A model generated the notes under the pieces. That model made no database searches. It was not told the origin of the DNA and saw only the letters and a list, made by a program, of their open reading frames with translations. This document shows, in pieces, positions 35,762-43,745 of a DNA stretch of 64,000 bases. The DNA is from Catenulispora acidiphila DSM 44928 (GTDB taxonomy: Bacteria > Actinomycetota > Actinomycetes > Streptomycetales > Catenulisporaceae): NCBI RefSeq assembly GCF_000024025.1, contig NC_013131.1, positions 6,324,001-6,388,000 on the forward strand. Direction: 5' to 3'. Made by a program: the position numbers and the translations under genes. The stretch's first letter is position 1; each line of letters begins with the position of its first letter.

Positions 35762-36150
35762 TCAGGCCGCCGCCAAGGCCTCCGCACTCAGCAACGGCTC
35801 CGCCTCCCGAAAGGCGTGCAACGCGTAATGCACTGGGACTTGACCGTCCCCTCGGGCACCCCGAGTACGTCGGCGGCCTGCCGCGCCGCGAGGTCGCGGT
35901 AGAACATCTCGAACAGCGCGGCCGGCGGTCCGGGCTGAGCCGCCGCAGCGCCACCCGCACGTCGTGTGCCTTCGCGACCCCCTTGACGTCGCCGACCGCG
36001 TCGGCCATGGGGGCACGTCCTCGACGATCATCTCGGCCGTGCGTACCTGGCGGGCCTGGACCGCGTCAATCACGACCCAGCGGGCACCTGAACAGCCACG
36101 GGCGCGCCGTCCAGCACGGCGGTGTTCATGGTGGTGCTGGCGGTCATGTC
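35762..36150 (-). pseudogene. Decayed ECF sigma factor fragment
   Basis: Reading from 36110 down, several frames spell a sigma-70 family C-terminal half: WVVIDAVQARQVRTAEMIV, VRVALRRLSPDR, ALFEMFYRDLAARQAADVLG and VPEGTVKS (region 4), then VHYALHAFREA. At least three frameshifts separate these pieces, and region 2 is gone. In front, a strong ribosome site (AGGAGGGG) and ATG 36150 open a 25-codon frame ending in TGA near 36073; this seems to be the 5' remnant of another gene joined to the fragment. Confidence 0.65.
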
Positions 36151-36232
36151 AGACACCCCTCCTGTGTCCACGGATACGGGCTGGCAGGAAGCACTGGACC
36201 GCGCAGCCCTCATCGGGGAGACCGACGATTCG

Positions 36233-36499
36233 CTACGCGGACCCGCCCTCGTTCTGGCATTCGTGAGCTTCACCATCGAACAGGTCCTTGGGCGACACAC
36301 GCAATCCTTCGGCGATCTTTAGGAGGGTCAGCACGCCCGCATTGCGACGTCCATGCTCGATATAGATCAGTCCGCGAAAACTCATGTCGCTGAGGTGGGC
36401 GAGTTCCTCCAAACTCAACTGCCGCGCCTCACGAAGCGTCCGGATGCGCAGGCCGAGCGCAAGCAGTCGCGGGTCGGGTGGATCGTCGGCAGATGACAC
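36233..36499 (-). CDS. XRE-family transcriptional regulator
   Basis: 88 residues from GTG 36499. The helix-turn-helix spans about 14-70: LGLRIRTLREARQLSLEEL, AHLSDMSFRGLIYIEHGRR and LTLLKIAEGLRVSPKDLF, the classic Cro/C1 pattern. It is divergent from the integrase with about 340 nt between them, so it may repress integration or excision functions. The short C-terminal tail carries no other domain. Confidence 0.85.
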   Translation of the reverse strand: MSSADDPPDPRLLALGLRIRTLREARQLSLEELAHLSDMSFRGLIYIEHGRRNAGVLTLLKIAEGLRVSPKDLFDGEAHECQNEGGSA

Positions 36500-36727
36500 G
36501 ACTCGACTGAATCGGCGCGAAGATCAGCGAACCATGAACAGCTGTGCATAATCGATTCGACGCGGCTACGACGTCGCTCTTTGCACGCGAATGCACGACC
36601 GAAAGGCATCCGGACATGGGCACAAGGCTGCAATCGTTCTGGCTGCCGCGACAGTCACGGAGCGACGGCGGTTCGTCAGATCATGTGCCTGTTGCAGGAC
36701 CGGGGGTGGCTGCGGACCGTCCCTCGC

Positions 36728-36841
36728 ATGAATACTCCGCAGCAGGTCCTGACGGCCTTGCCCAAGAAGTCGTCCTGGACCGTCGGCGCGCTCCGACGCG
36801 TCCAGAAGTGCTCGACGTTGTCGGCGGGAGGCGCACAGTGA
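36728..36841 (+). CDS. Possible small ORF coupled to the integrase
   Basis: 37 codons from ATG 36728 (MNTPQQVLTALPKKSSW), with mostly G/C third positions. Its TGA overlaps the integrase GTG (GTGA). The frame is open upstream to 36581, so a longer product is possible. No known motif; it occupies the place where excisionase genes are often found, but it does not look like one. Confidence 0.25.
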   Translation: MNTPQQVLTALPKKSSWTVGALRRVQKCSTLSAGGAQ

Positions 36842-38082
36842 GCGGCATCCGGAGCAGCAGCGGGATCATTAAGACCCTCGATGGCATCACCATCTATCCT
36901 CCGGTGCACGACGACGACCCGTGGCGCGCCGCCTATTACGATCGCGACGGTAGGCGCAAGTATCGCCAGGCCGTCGACGAGGACGGGCTGGCGCGCAAGC
37001 TCGATCCGGTCAAGCGCCGGCTCGCGGGTCTCCCCGACCTCACCCGGTTCGAGGCAGCGTCAGGCGCCGACCTCATCGCTTACTACCTCTCTCCCGACCG
37101 GTTACCGACTGACAGGCAGTGGTCGAGCTCCTATCGAGCAGATCAGGAGCGATTCGGAAGGAAGGCGCGCGAGGTGATCGGCGAGGTGCCGTGCCGAGCC
37201 ATCGAGACGTGGCATATGCAGCAAATCGTCAACCGCGCAAATACCGCGACTACGGGCGCCCGGATGCGAACGTTCATCTCAGGGCTGATCAAGGTCGGCA
37301 GCAGCGTGGGGTTCCTCACTGAGCCATTGCCGACTGTCGTCCACTGGCAGGCCGGCGATCGTCCTCGCCCCACTCCGAGAGCGCGGATCTGCGGAGAGAG
37401 CTCCGACTTCATCGACATGGCCTCGCTACCGCGCCATCAGGATGTGTCGGCACTCGCCTTGGCCACACAGCAGAAGAGGCTATGCCTCTGGTGGCGTGAG
37501 TTGATGCCGTACGTCGCGGCCTACTCAGGTATCCGACGCGGCGAAATGCTCGCGCTTTCGGCCGACGACGTGGATTCGACAAGACGCACGATCGCCGTCC
37601 TGCGGAAGGTCATCGAAGTCAACGGCAAGCAGACCATCGAGCTACCGAAGAACGGCATCATCCGCACGACCCTGTTCCCTGAGATGGCGCCGGACGGCTA
37701 CCGTCTCGCCGACATGCTCGCCCGTCGTATCAGTGAGGCGAGAGCTGAACGGGACGCCGGTTCCAATCCCAACGCGCTACTCTTCCCCGCCAGAGGCGGC
37801 AAGTACATGTACGCCTGCAGCTTCTACTCGTCCATCGCAGAGCCAGCATTTGCGGCGGCTGGATGGCGCACTCCCGAGTCAGGCCGTCGTTGGACTTGGC
37901 ACACACTCCGGCACGTCTTCTGCACCACTGCGCTCGTCGAATGGAAGCTCGACCTACCCGACATTTCCAAGCTCGCCGGACACTCCACCATCCGCATCAC
38001 ATCGGACAGATACGTCGGCGCTGTGACTGGGACCCTTGAACGAGCCTTCGAGCGAACTCAAGTCAAACGGACCATGGACTGA
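36838..38082 (+). CDS. int: Tyrosine recombinase (integrase) of the element
   Basis: 414 residues from GTG 36838, preceded by GCGGGAGG at good spacing. Catalytic residues of the tyrosine recombinase family are visible: Arg in AAYSGIRRGEMLALS (about 231), HTLRH (about 355-359), and GHSTIRITSDRYVG (His about 381, nucleophile Tyr about 392). The N-terminal part (about 95-190) is the SAM-like DNA-binding domain. An att-like sequence begins 26 nt after the stop, and the true right end is 1.7 kb further. It most likely inserted the element into the RNA-ligase gene, and the rebuilt target has the inverted-repeat layout this family uses. Confidence 0.9.
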   Translation: MSGIRSSSGIIKTLDGITIYPPVHDDDPWRAAYYDRDGRRKYRQAVDEDGLARKLDPVKRRLAGLPDLTRFEAASGADLIAYYLSPDRLPTDRQWSSSYRADQERFGRKAREVIGEVPCRAIETWHMQQIVNRANTATTGARMRTFISGLIKVGSSVGFLTEPLPTVVHWQAGDRPRPTPRARICGESSDFIDMASLPRHQDVSALALATQQKRLCLWWRELMPYVAAYSGIRRGEMLALSADDVDSTRRTIAVLRKVIEVNGKQTIELPKNGIIRTTLFPEMAPDGYRLADMLARRISEARAERDAGSNPNALLFPARGGKYMYACSFYSSIAEPAFAAAGWRTPESGRRWTWHTLRHVFCTTALVEWKLDLPDISKLAGHSTIRITSDRYVGAVTGTLERAFERTQVKRTMD

Positions 38083-38107
38083 CAAGGTGCCAACACAGGC
38101 AGGTTAT

Positions 38108-38133
38108 TTCGATAATCGGCACTGCTCGGATTG
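38108..38133 (+). repeat. Degenerate internal att-like site
   Basis: 26 nt that match the right-end sequence 39728-39753 at 21 positions, including TTCGATAAT and ACTGCTCG. It lies just downstream of the integrase gene, the usual place for an attachment site, and together with the true right end brackets the two PIN genes. Confidence 0.65.
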
Positions 38134-38298
38134 AACACGCTGTTTCGCCATCTGCCTGAACGTTCGAGTTGGCAAATTTGATCCGCACTGGTGTCGTCCT
38201 TACTTGTCGTCATCGGTAGTCGTTGGCCGACCTTTCACGGCTCAAAGCCAGTCCGCGACGGCAACCTCCGTAACACGCAGATCCGTGCTTCAATCAGT

Positions 38299-38952
38299 TT
38301 ACTCAACGCCGCCGTTCGCTCCCTGGCCGATATCAGCCTCTGCAGGCCATTCGGGAAGTGGACCGCGTTCAGGCAGAAGGCTGTGCAACTTCCGCATCGC
38401 GGCGACCCGGCTTCGTGTTTCACTGAGAGCTTGAGTTGGAGTCCAGATTCGCATGCCAGCTGAGCCTGACAAGTTCTGGATGACAGAGTCCTTCTTGACA
38501 AGCTTTATATCGCTAGTGACGAAGGCGTATCCCGCGTAGCGGATTGCGGTGGACACGTGCATTGCGTCCCGCAAATCGTTCTTGTTCGCTGCATTCCGGT
38601 CCTTACCCGGAAATAGCATCGCGAACACGGCGTTAAGTCGCATCTCGTCTTCCCCGGTCGCGTAATAGCTGCGGTCCCACCGGGAGTGGCCCCATACTGC
38701 GGGTCCGTACGTCTCTGGGAAGTCAGCCGTCTCAGCCAGGCGTCTCGCGACGGTCTCGTCATCTTGGCCATCGGTCCGCTCGGTGTCCACAACGTCAGTA
38801 CGGGCTAACCCAATCCAACCTTCGGTCCAAAACCTCAGGAGGTTGCTGATGTCCGACGGGGTCTGAGTGTTGTCCAGGAAGTCGATGAGGACGTTGCTGT
38901 CGAGGTAGTACTGGACTCCGACAAGGTTCTGACCGCGCTCGAATGTTGTCAC
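38299..38952 (-). CDS. PIN-domain protein (probable ribonuclease)
   Basis: 217 residues from GTG 38952. PIN motifs: YYLDSNVLIDFLDN (first Asp, about 17), ARTDVVDTER, then NDLRDAMHVSTAIRYAGYAFVTSDIKLVKK with the late acidic residues. It lacks a preceding small antitoxin gene, unlike VapC. Its promoter (-10 GATAAT on the minus strand at 38964-38959) would start transcription at the GTG, giving a leaderless mRNA, and an operator-like palindrome overlaps the promoter. It is divergent from a second PIN gene. Confidence 0.75.
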   Translation of the reverse strand: MTTFERGQNLVGVQYYLDSNVLIDFLDNTQTPSDISNLLRFWTEGWIGLARTDVVDTERTDGQDDETVARRLAETADFPETYGPAVWGHSRWDRSYYATGEDEMRLNAVFAMLFPGKDRNAANKNDLRDAMHVSTAIRYAGYAFVTSDIKLVKKDSVIQNLSGSAGMRIWTPTQALSETRSRVAAMRKLHSLLPERGPLPEWPAEADIGQGANGGVE

Positions 38953-38958
38953 TGTTCC

Positions 38959-38987
38959 ATTATCCCCTAATACAGATCAGAATTAGG
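38959..38987 (-). promoter_or_regulatory. Promoter of the PIN gene at 38952
   Basis: Minus-strand GATAAT (38964-38959) is followed by 6 nt and then the GTG start. The -35 position (38987-38982, CCTAAT) is poor. A leaderless transcript is predicted. Confidence 0.5.
38966..38987. promoter_or_regulatory. Palindromic operator between divergent PIN genes
   Basis: 22-bp palindrome with perfect outer arms CCTAAT/ATTAGG and a GATC centre; 9 of 11 half-site positions pair. It covers the spacer and -35 of the minus-strand promoter and lies 16 nt before the ATG at 39003. Confidence 0.65.
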
Positions 38988-39002
38988 AGTAGCATCCGCA
39001 GG

Positions 39003-39461
39003 ATGTGACGCCTCGTACTCGATTCCAACGCAATCGACCCCATCGCGGACCGCCGCGGAGCCTACGAGGTGGTGCGAGCAGCGGTTGACGGTGGTGATCT
39101 TGAACTACTGATCACTCACGTTAACATCGACGAGCTTGCAGCCATCCCAGATTTGGAACGGCGCAGCTTCTTGCTACTGATTCTGTGCGACCTGGGCACG
39201 CTTGTCCCAACGGGCGCAACGGTCCTCGACTTCTCTCGACTCCACTTCTCTCGCCTCGGTGAAGATGCAGACGGTACCGAGGCACTCAGGTCCGGCAACA
39301 TCGATCACACTCGTGACGCCCTGATCGCCGTAACGGCTGAGTTCGAAAAGTGTGCACTTTTCACTAATGAACGCCGCCTGACCAACCGTGCTCGAGATCG
39401 CGGGATCGAGGTCATCACCACCGATACTCTGCTTACTGATCTGGGCTACCAGCAACCCTGA
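39003..39461 (+). pseudogene. PIN-domain gene with a stop codon right after its start
   Basis: The frame ending at 39461 begins with RLVLDSNAIDPIADRRGAY, a normal PIN start with the first catalytic Asp, and continues with LITHVNIDELAAIPDLERR, then NIDHTRDALIAVTAEFEKCALFTNERRL, which holds the other acidic residues. The only ATG before it (39003) is followed directly by TGA (39006-39008). The next in-frame starts (GTG 39069) would drop the first catalytic strand. So the gene is inactivated, has a sequence error, or starts in an unusual way. Confidence 0.6.
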
Positions 39462-39735
39462 GGCTGTCTGGAAGCGGCGTTTTCTACGCGCGTCAAGACC
39501 TGCCGATGCCCTGCCCCGTGGCTACCGCCACATAGTGCGGGCTGAGGTTCTGAGCCTTCTGTCGGACATGCAGGCTTGTCCTTTCCGGGCCGCGCTGGGG
39601 CAAGGCATGTTCTTCACCTTGCACCCCCAGCCCGGTCTGGAAGTCGCATCGCGATGGCAGGCCGACGGAATGCCCAGAACCGACCCACGTCCGCATACCC
39701 AATCCGCCGACTTCCCGCTCGACTAGATTCGATAA

Positions 39736-39912
39736 TTAGTACTGCTCGTACTGGCAAGCGCGGCTGTAGGAGTAGATCGACAGCGGCAGGGTCGGGTGCG
39801 CGCGGCGGGTGACCTTCTCCGCGGCGATCTCGCGGTCCAGGTCCTGCGGGTCCAGGACGTCGGCGAGCAGGGGGCGCTCGATGCGCTCCCCCGCCTTCGT
39901 CTGCTCACTCAT
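39736..39912 (-). pseudogene. N-terminal fragment of the split Rnl1-type RNA ligase
   Basis: 58 codons from ATG 39912 ending in TAA created at the element junction. The fragment contains HPTLPLSIYSYSRACQYEQY, the usual N-terminal segment of actinomycete Rnl1-type ligases. The native continuation, W-TSVTTRTRG, is at 9386 downward. The ATG overlaps the stop of the upstream RNA ligase gene by 8 nt (39905-39912), so the intact gene was translationally coupled to it. This fragment lacks motif I and cannot be an active ligase. Confidence 0.88.
39738..39753 (+). repeat. attR (core repeat, right end)
   Basis: AGTACTGCTCGTACTG, identical to 9386-9401; it lies in the coding sequence for YEQY of the ligase fragment. 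Confidence 0.92.
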
Positions 39913-40987
39913 ACTCGGTCCCCCCGCTGCGCGTCACGTACTCTGCCGACACGATCTTGCCGATCGTGCGGCTCCCCACCACCGCGTTGCCGTGCTCCTG
40001 CTGCGAGCGCACGACGATGCCCTCGCGGATGTGGGCGCTCGTGCCGCTGACGGTCTCCTTGCCGGAGGCCAGAGCCAGCAGCAGCGCCTCATCGTAAGGG
40101 CCTTCGTAGAGCGTGGGCACCAGCGGGATGTCGATGCCGGTGTCCTTCAGCGCCTGGGACCATTCCGGGGCGCCGAGCCAGCGCACGGTGCCCTCGACGT
40201 CGAGGCAGACGTCGAACGCGGCGAAGCCCGGTGTGCTCTGGGCGTTGGCGCCGTACGCGAGGTCCTGCACGCCCTTGCCGTAGACCTCGCCGTAGATGCC
40301 GACCCGGCGCGCGCCGTAGGCTTCGGCGATCTTCGCGGCGGCTTCCGGGACTCCGTGGGCGCGCGCGGTCCGCCAGTACAGGTTCTTGTCGCTCTCGACC
40401 AGAGCCAGGTACTTGGACCCGAAGCCCTTGGACGACACCAGATACTCGCCGGTCTGGGCCAGGTACGTGAGCAGGCAGCACGTTCCGTGCACCTTCTCGG
40501 TCGCGGACACCGGCTCGCCGGGCTCGAAGATCCCGGGATAGCGCGCGATGTTCTCGATGTCGGTCCACGGCAGCAGGTCGGCGGCGGAGACCACGTCCCC
40601 GGACATGGTGACCGGCACCGGCGGCACCCACTTCACGACGCCCAGCAGCTCGGCGAAGTCCTCCCCGGCAGCGTGCGCGGCAGCCAGATCGACCCCCGCC
40701 AGCGCCTTCGGCCGGCACACGATGCCCTGCGACAGCTCCCCGCGCAGCCGGATCGCCCGCACCCGGTCCTTGCCCGACCCCGCCAGCCGCCCGGTCAGTC
40801 CCAGCTCCTCGATCAGCCCGGCCGGAAGCACGGACTGCTCGGGGATGTATATCGCGAAGTCACCGGTCCGGTAGGCGCCCTTGGCCACAACGGCGCGGTA
40901 GAGCCCGACCTGCGCCAACTCCAACGCGTCGGCGTCAGGGTGACCGTGGATCGTCAGGGGTTCGGCGGTGACTCGCAGGGTCGACAT
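39905..40987 (-). CDS. DRB0094-type RNA ligase (ATP)
   Basis: 360 residues. An N-terminal OB-like region (about 1-110; VGLYRAVVAKGAYRTGDFA) precedes the nucleotidyl-transferase domain, the order seen in Deinococcus DRB0094-type ligases. Motif I is SATEKVHGTCCL with Lys about 166; later motifs include VGIYGEVYGKG and REGIVVRS. These ligases join 3'-OH and 5'-phosphate ends, preferring nicks. It follows pnkp with about 145 nt between, and its stop overlaps the start of the split Rnl1-type gene. Confidence 0.85.
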   Translation of the reverse strand: MSTLRVTAEPLTIHGHPDADALELAQVGLYRAVVAKGAYRTGDFAIYIPEQSVLPAGLIEELGLTGRLAGSGKDRVRAIRLRGELSQGIVCRPKALAGVDLAAAHAAGEDFAELLGVVKWVPPVPVTMSGDVVSAADLLPWTDIENIARYPGIFEPGEPVSATEKVHGTCCLLTYLAQTGEYLVSSKGFGSKYLALVESDKNLYWRTARAHGVPEAAAKIAEAYGARRVGIYGEVYGKGVQDLAYGANAQSTPGFAAFDVCLDVEGTVRWLGAPEWSQALKDTGIDIPLVPTLYEGPYDEALLLALASGKETVSGTSAHIREGIVVRSQQEHGNAVVGSRTIGKIVSAEYVTRSGGTEYE

Positions 40988-41132
40988 GGCGGCCCGTCCT
41001 CGTTTCGTGGTGGTCGCGGGTCCGATCAGGTTTTCCGATCAGGACTTTGACCACGACGGTAGAGGTGACGGGCCGCCAGTTCGAATGGATTTCCGAACCC
41101 CGCGTCCACCCCGCGCCGACTGAGCGCCCGCC

Positions 41133-43745
41133 CTACAGCCGCGGGTCCACCGGCTCGGACTCCAGCGCCAGGACGGCAAAGGCCGCCTCGTGCACGCGCC
41201 ACAGGGGCTCGCCGCTGACGAAGCGTTCCACCGACTCCAGGCCGAGGGCGTATTCGCGGGAGGCCAGGGAGCGCTTGCGGCCCAGGCTGCGGTTGCGGAG
41301 GCGGTCCAGGTTCGCCGGTTCCAGGTACTCCGGGCCGTAGATGATGCGGAGGTACTCCGGGCCTCGGCACTTCACGCCGGGCTGGACCGGGCCGCGCGGG
41401 CCGGGGGCGAAGCCGTGGAGCGGCTTGACCACCATGCCCTCGCCGCCGGCCGCGGTCATGGTCTGCCACCACGCCGTCGCCTCGGCGACCGATGCCTCGT
41501 CGGCCAGGTCCACCACGCGCCGCTCGGTGCGGGTGAAGAACTCCGGGTCGGCGGCGGCCAGGCGGTCGGCCAACGCGATGTGCCAGTCGTTGCCCTTGGT
41601 CACGGCGTGGTTCGTGCCCTGCGAAGCCAGGATCTGGAACGGCGCCAGGCGCAGTCCTTCCAGACCGTCCACCGGCCAGCAGTACCGGCCGTAGGCGGTC
41701 GTGAACGCGACCGCGTCCGCGAGCCGCCGCTCCTGCCTCCCGGCCAGCTCCGCGACCTCCAGCCCGCGTGCCGCGGCAGCCTCCAGCGCCGCCGTGGCAG
41801 CCGTCAGCGACACCCGCGCCGCCGCGCCGACCGCCGCGTACTGGTCGCGCAGCAGCCCCATCGCCTTCGCCGACCACGGCAGCAGCTCGCAGTCCAGCAG
41901 CAGCCAGTCCGTCTCCAGCTCCGACCAGAGCCCGGCGGCGTCGGCCGCGGAGCGCACCCGCGCCAGGACCGCCTCGATCTGCGCGGGACGGTCGAAGAAC
42001 GGGCGGCCGGTGCGCGTGTGGACCGCGCCGGTGCTGCCGTCCTCGACGCCGAAGCGGGCCCGCGCGGCGTCGGCGTCGCGGGCGACCACGACCACCGCGC
42101 GGGAGCCCATGTGCTTCTCCTCGCACAGCAGCTCCCCGACGCCCTCCTCCCGGTACGCCGCGAACGCCTGCGCCGGGTGCTCCAGGAAGCCCGGCAGCGT
42201 GGAGGTGCCGCACGGCGCCATGGTCGGCGGCAGGTAGACCAGCCAGCGCGGGTCCACCGCGAAGCGGCTCATCACCTCCAGCGCCGCCGCGGCGTTCTCC
42301 TCCTGCACCGTCACCCGGCCCAGGTGGCGCGCCTCGACGGTCCGGCGGCCGAGCACGTCGTCCAGGTCCAGCACGCCGGGGTCGCGCCGCACCACGCCGG
42401 CGCCGGAGGCGAACGTCGTCGCCGCCAGCGGACGCACCGGCTCGTACCAGACCTGCTCGGCCGGCACCGACACCGGCTCGCGCTCCGGGTATCGCAGAGC
42501 ACTGATCTTGCCGCCGAACACCACGCCGGTGTCCAGGCACAGCGTGTTGTTGACCCACTCCAGGTTCAGCACCGGCGTGTGCCCGTAGAGCACCATCGCC
42601 GTGCCGCGGTAGTCGTTCGCCCACGGGTAGCGCACCGGCAGCCCGAACTCGTCGGTCTCGCCGGTGGTCTCCCCGTACATCGCGAAGGAGCGGACCCGCC
42701 CGGAGGCGCGTCCGTGGAACTCCTCCTTGAGTCCGGCGTGCGCGACGACCAGCTTGCCGCCGTCCAGGACGTAGTGGCTGATCAGCCCGTCGCAGAAGGC
42801 GCGGACCCGCTTGCGGAAGTCCTCGTCCTCGGCGTCCAGCTGCGCCAGCGATTCGGCCAGGCCGTGGGCGACCTTCACCTTCCGGCCGTCGAGCGCGCGC
42901 ACCAGCTTGTTCTCGTGGTTCCCGGTGACGCACAGCGCGTTGCCGGCCTCGACCATGCCCATCGCCAGCCGCAGCACGCCGGGCGTGTCCGGGCCGCGGT
43001 CGACCAGGTCGCCGACGAAGACCGCGGTGCGGCCCTCGGGGTGCACGGCGTCGACGGGACGTCCGAGGTCGTCGCGCAGCAGGGCGTAGCCGAGCGTGGT
43101 CAGCAGGGTCTCGAGCTCGGAGCGGCAGCCGTGGACGTCGCCGATGACGTCGAAGGGACCGGTGAGCTCCCGCTTGTCGTTGTACGCCTTCTCGTAGGCG
43201 ATGACGGCCTGGTCGACCTCTTCGACGCTCTTGAGGACGTGCACCTTGCGGAAGCCCTCGCGCGCCAGGTTCCGCAGGCCGCTGCGAAGCTCGCGCCGCT
43301 GCCGGGAGATCACGCGCGCGGGCAGGTCCGCACGGTCCGCGCGCTCAGCGTTGCGGTCCACGCAGACCCGCTCGGGGATGTCCAGCACGATCGCGATCGG
43401 CAGCACGTCGTGCTCCCGCGCCAGCTTCACCAGCGCCTCGCGTGCCTTGGTCTGCACGTTCGTGGCGTCGACGACGGTCAGCAGCCCGCGGCGCAGGCGC
43501 ACGCCGGCGATGTGGTGCAGGAGCGCGAAGGCCTCGGGGGTCGCGGACTGGTCGTTCTCGTCGTCGGAGACGATGCCGCGGCAGGCGTCGGAGGACACGA
43601 TCGCGGTGGGGCGGAAGTGCTTGCGGGCGAAGGTGGACTTGCCGGAGCCGCTGCTGCCGATCAGGACGACCAGGGACAGCTCGGGGACGGCGAGGGGCAG
43701 CTCGGGCGCCGCGAGGGGCAGCTCGGTGGTGGTCGGGTCAGACAT
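41133..43745 (-). CDS. pnkp: Bacterial Pnkp: polynucleotide kinase-phosphatase-ligase-like
   Basis: 870 residues with the three Pnkp modules in order. The 5'-kinase has P-loop IGSSGSGKSTFARKHF (about 31-46). The calcineurin-like phosphatase has DVIGDVHGCRSE (about 197-208), FVGDLVDRGPD (about 245) and VTGNHENKL (about 275). A ligase-like adenylyltransferase domain carries CEEKHMGSRAV (Lys about 544). In characterised systems Pnkp heals broken RNA ends and, together with Hen1, seals them. The ATG overlaps the hen1 stop by 8 nt (43738-43745), as in known Hen1-Pnkp operons. Confidence 0.93.
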   Translation of the reverse strand: MSDPTTTELPLAAPELPLAVPELSLVVLIGSSGSGKSTFARKHFRPTAIVSSDACRGIVSDDENDQSATPEAFALLHHIAGVRLRRGLLTVVDATNVQTKAREALVKLAREHDVLPIAIVLDIPERVCVDRNAERADRADLPARVISRQRRELRSGLRNLAREGFRKVHVLKSVEEVDQAVIAYEKAYNDKRELTGPFDVIGDVHGCRSELETLLTTLGYALLRDDLGRPVDAVHPEGRTAVFVGDLVDRGPDTPGVLRLAMGMVEAGNALCVTGNHENKLVRALDGRKVKVAHGLAESLAQLDAEDEDFRKRVRAFCDGLISHYVLDGGKLVVAHAGLKEEFHGRASGRVRSFAMYGETTGETDEFGLPVRYPWANDYRGTAMVLYGHTPVLNLEWVNNTLCLDTGVVFGGKISALRYPEREPVSVPAEQVWYEPVRPLAATTFASGAGVVRRDPGVLDLDDVLGRRTVEARHLGRVTVQEENAAAALEVMSRFAVDPRWLVYLPPTMAPCGTSTLPGFLEHPAQAFAAYREEGVGELLCEEKHMGSRAVVVVARDADAARARFGVEDGSTGAVHTRTGRPFFDRPAQIEAVLARVRSAADAAGLWSELETDWLLLDCELLPWSAKAMGLLRDQYAAVGAAARVSLTAATAALEAAAARGLEVAELAGRQERRLADAVAFTTAYGRYCWPVDGLEGLRLAPFQILASQGTNHAVTKGNDWHIALADRLAAADPEFFTRTERRVVDLADEASVAEATAWWQTMTAAGGEGMVVKPLHGFAPGPRGPVQPGVKCRGPEYLRIIYGPEYLEPANLDRLRNRSLGRKRSLASREYALGLESVERFVSGEPLWRVHEAAFAVLALESEPVDPRL

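Larger units (their letters stand above)
9386..39753. mobile_element. 30.4-kb integrative element carrying defence genes, inserted in an RNA-ligase gene
   Basis: Bounded by the perfect 16-bp direct repeat AGTACTGCTCGTACTG (9386-9401 and 39738-39753). Deleting one repeat plus the interior joins codons ...QYEQY to W-TSV... and restores the Rnl1 reading frame without any other change. A tyrosine recombinase (36838-38082) sits 1.7 kb from the right end. Cargo includes Wadjet, Septu, YhaO/YhaN-like, DUF4209-like, GNAT-PIN and further PIN proteins. I found no relaxase, conjugation ATPase, Rep or phage structural gene. Coding sequences inside use more A/T-ending codons than the flanks. Confidence 0.92.

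Noticed and set aside
39462-39735. Short open frames at the right end of the element
   Set aside because: No ribosome site, motif or consistent codon use; treated as non-coding end sequence.
9386-39753. Element as a prophage or conjugative element
   Set aside because: No capsid, terminase, portal, lysis, relaxase, coupling ATPase, Rep or FtsK-like gene could be recognised; only an integrase and small regulators.
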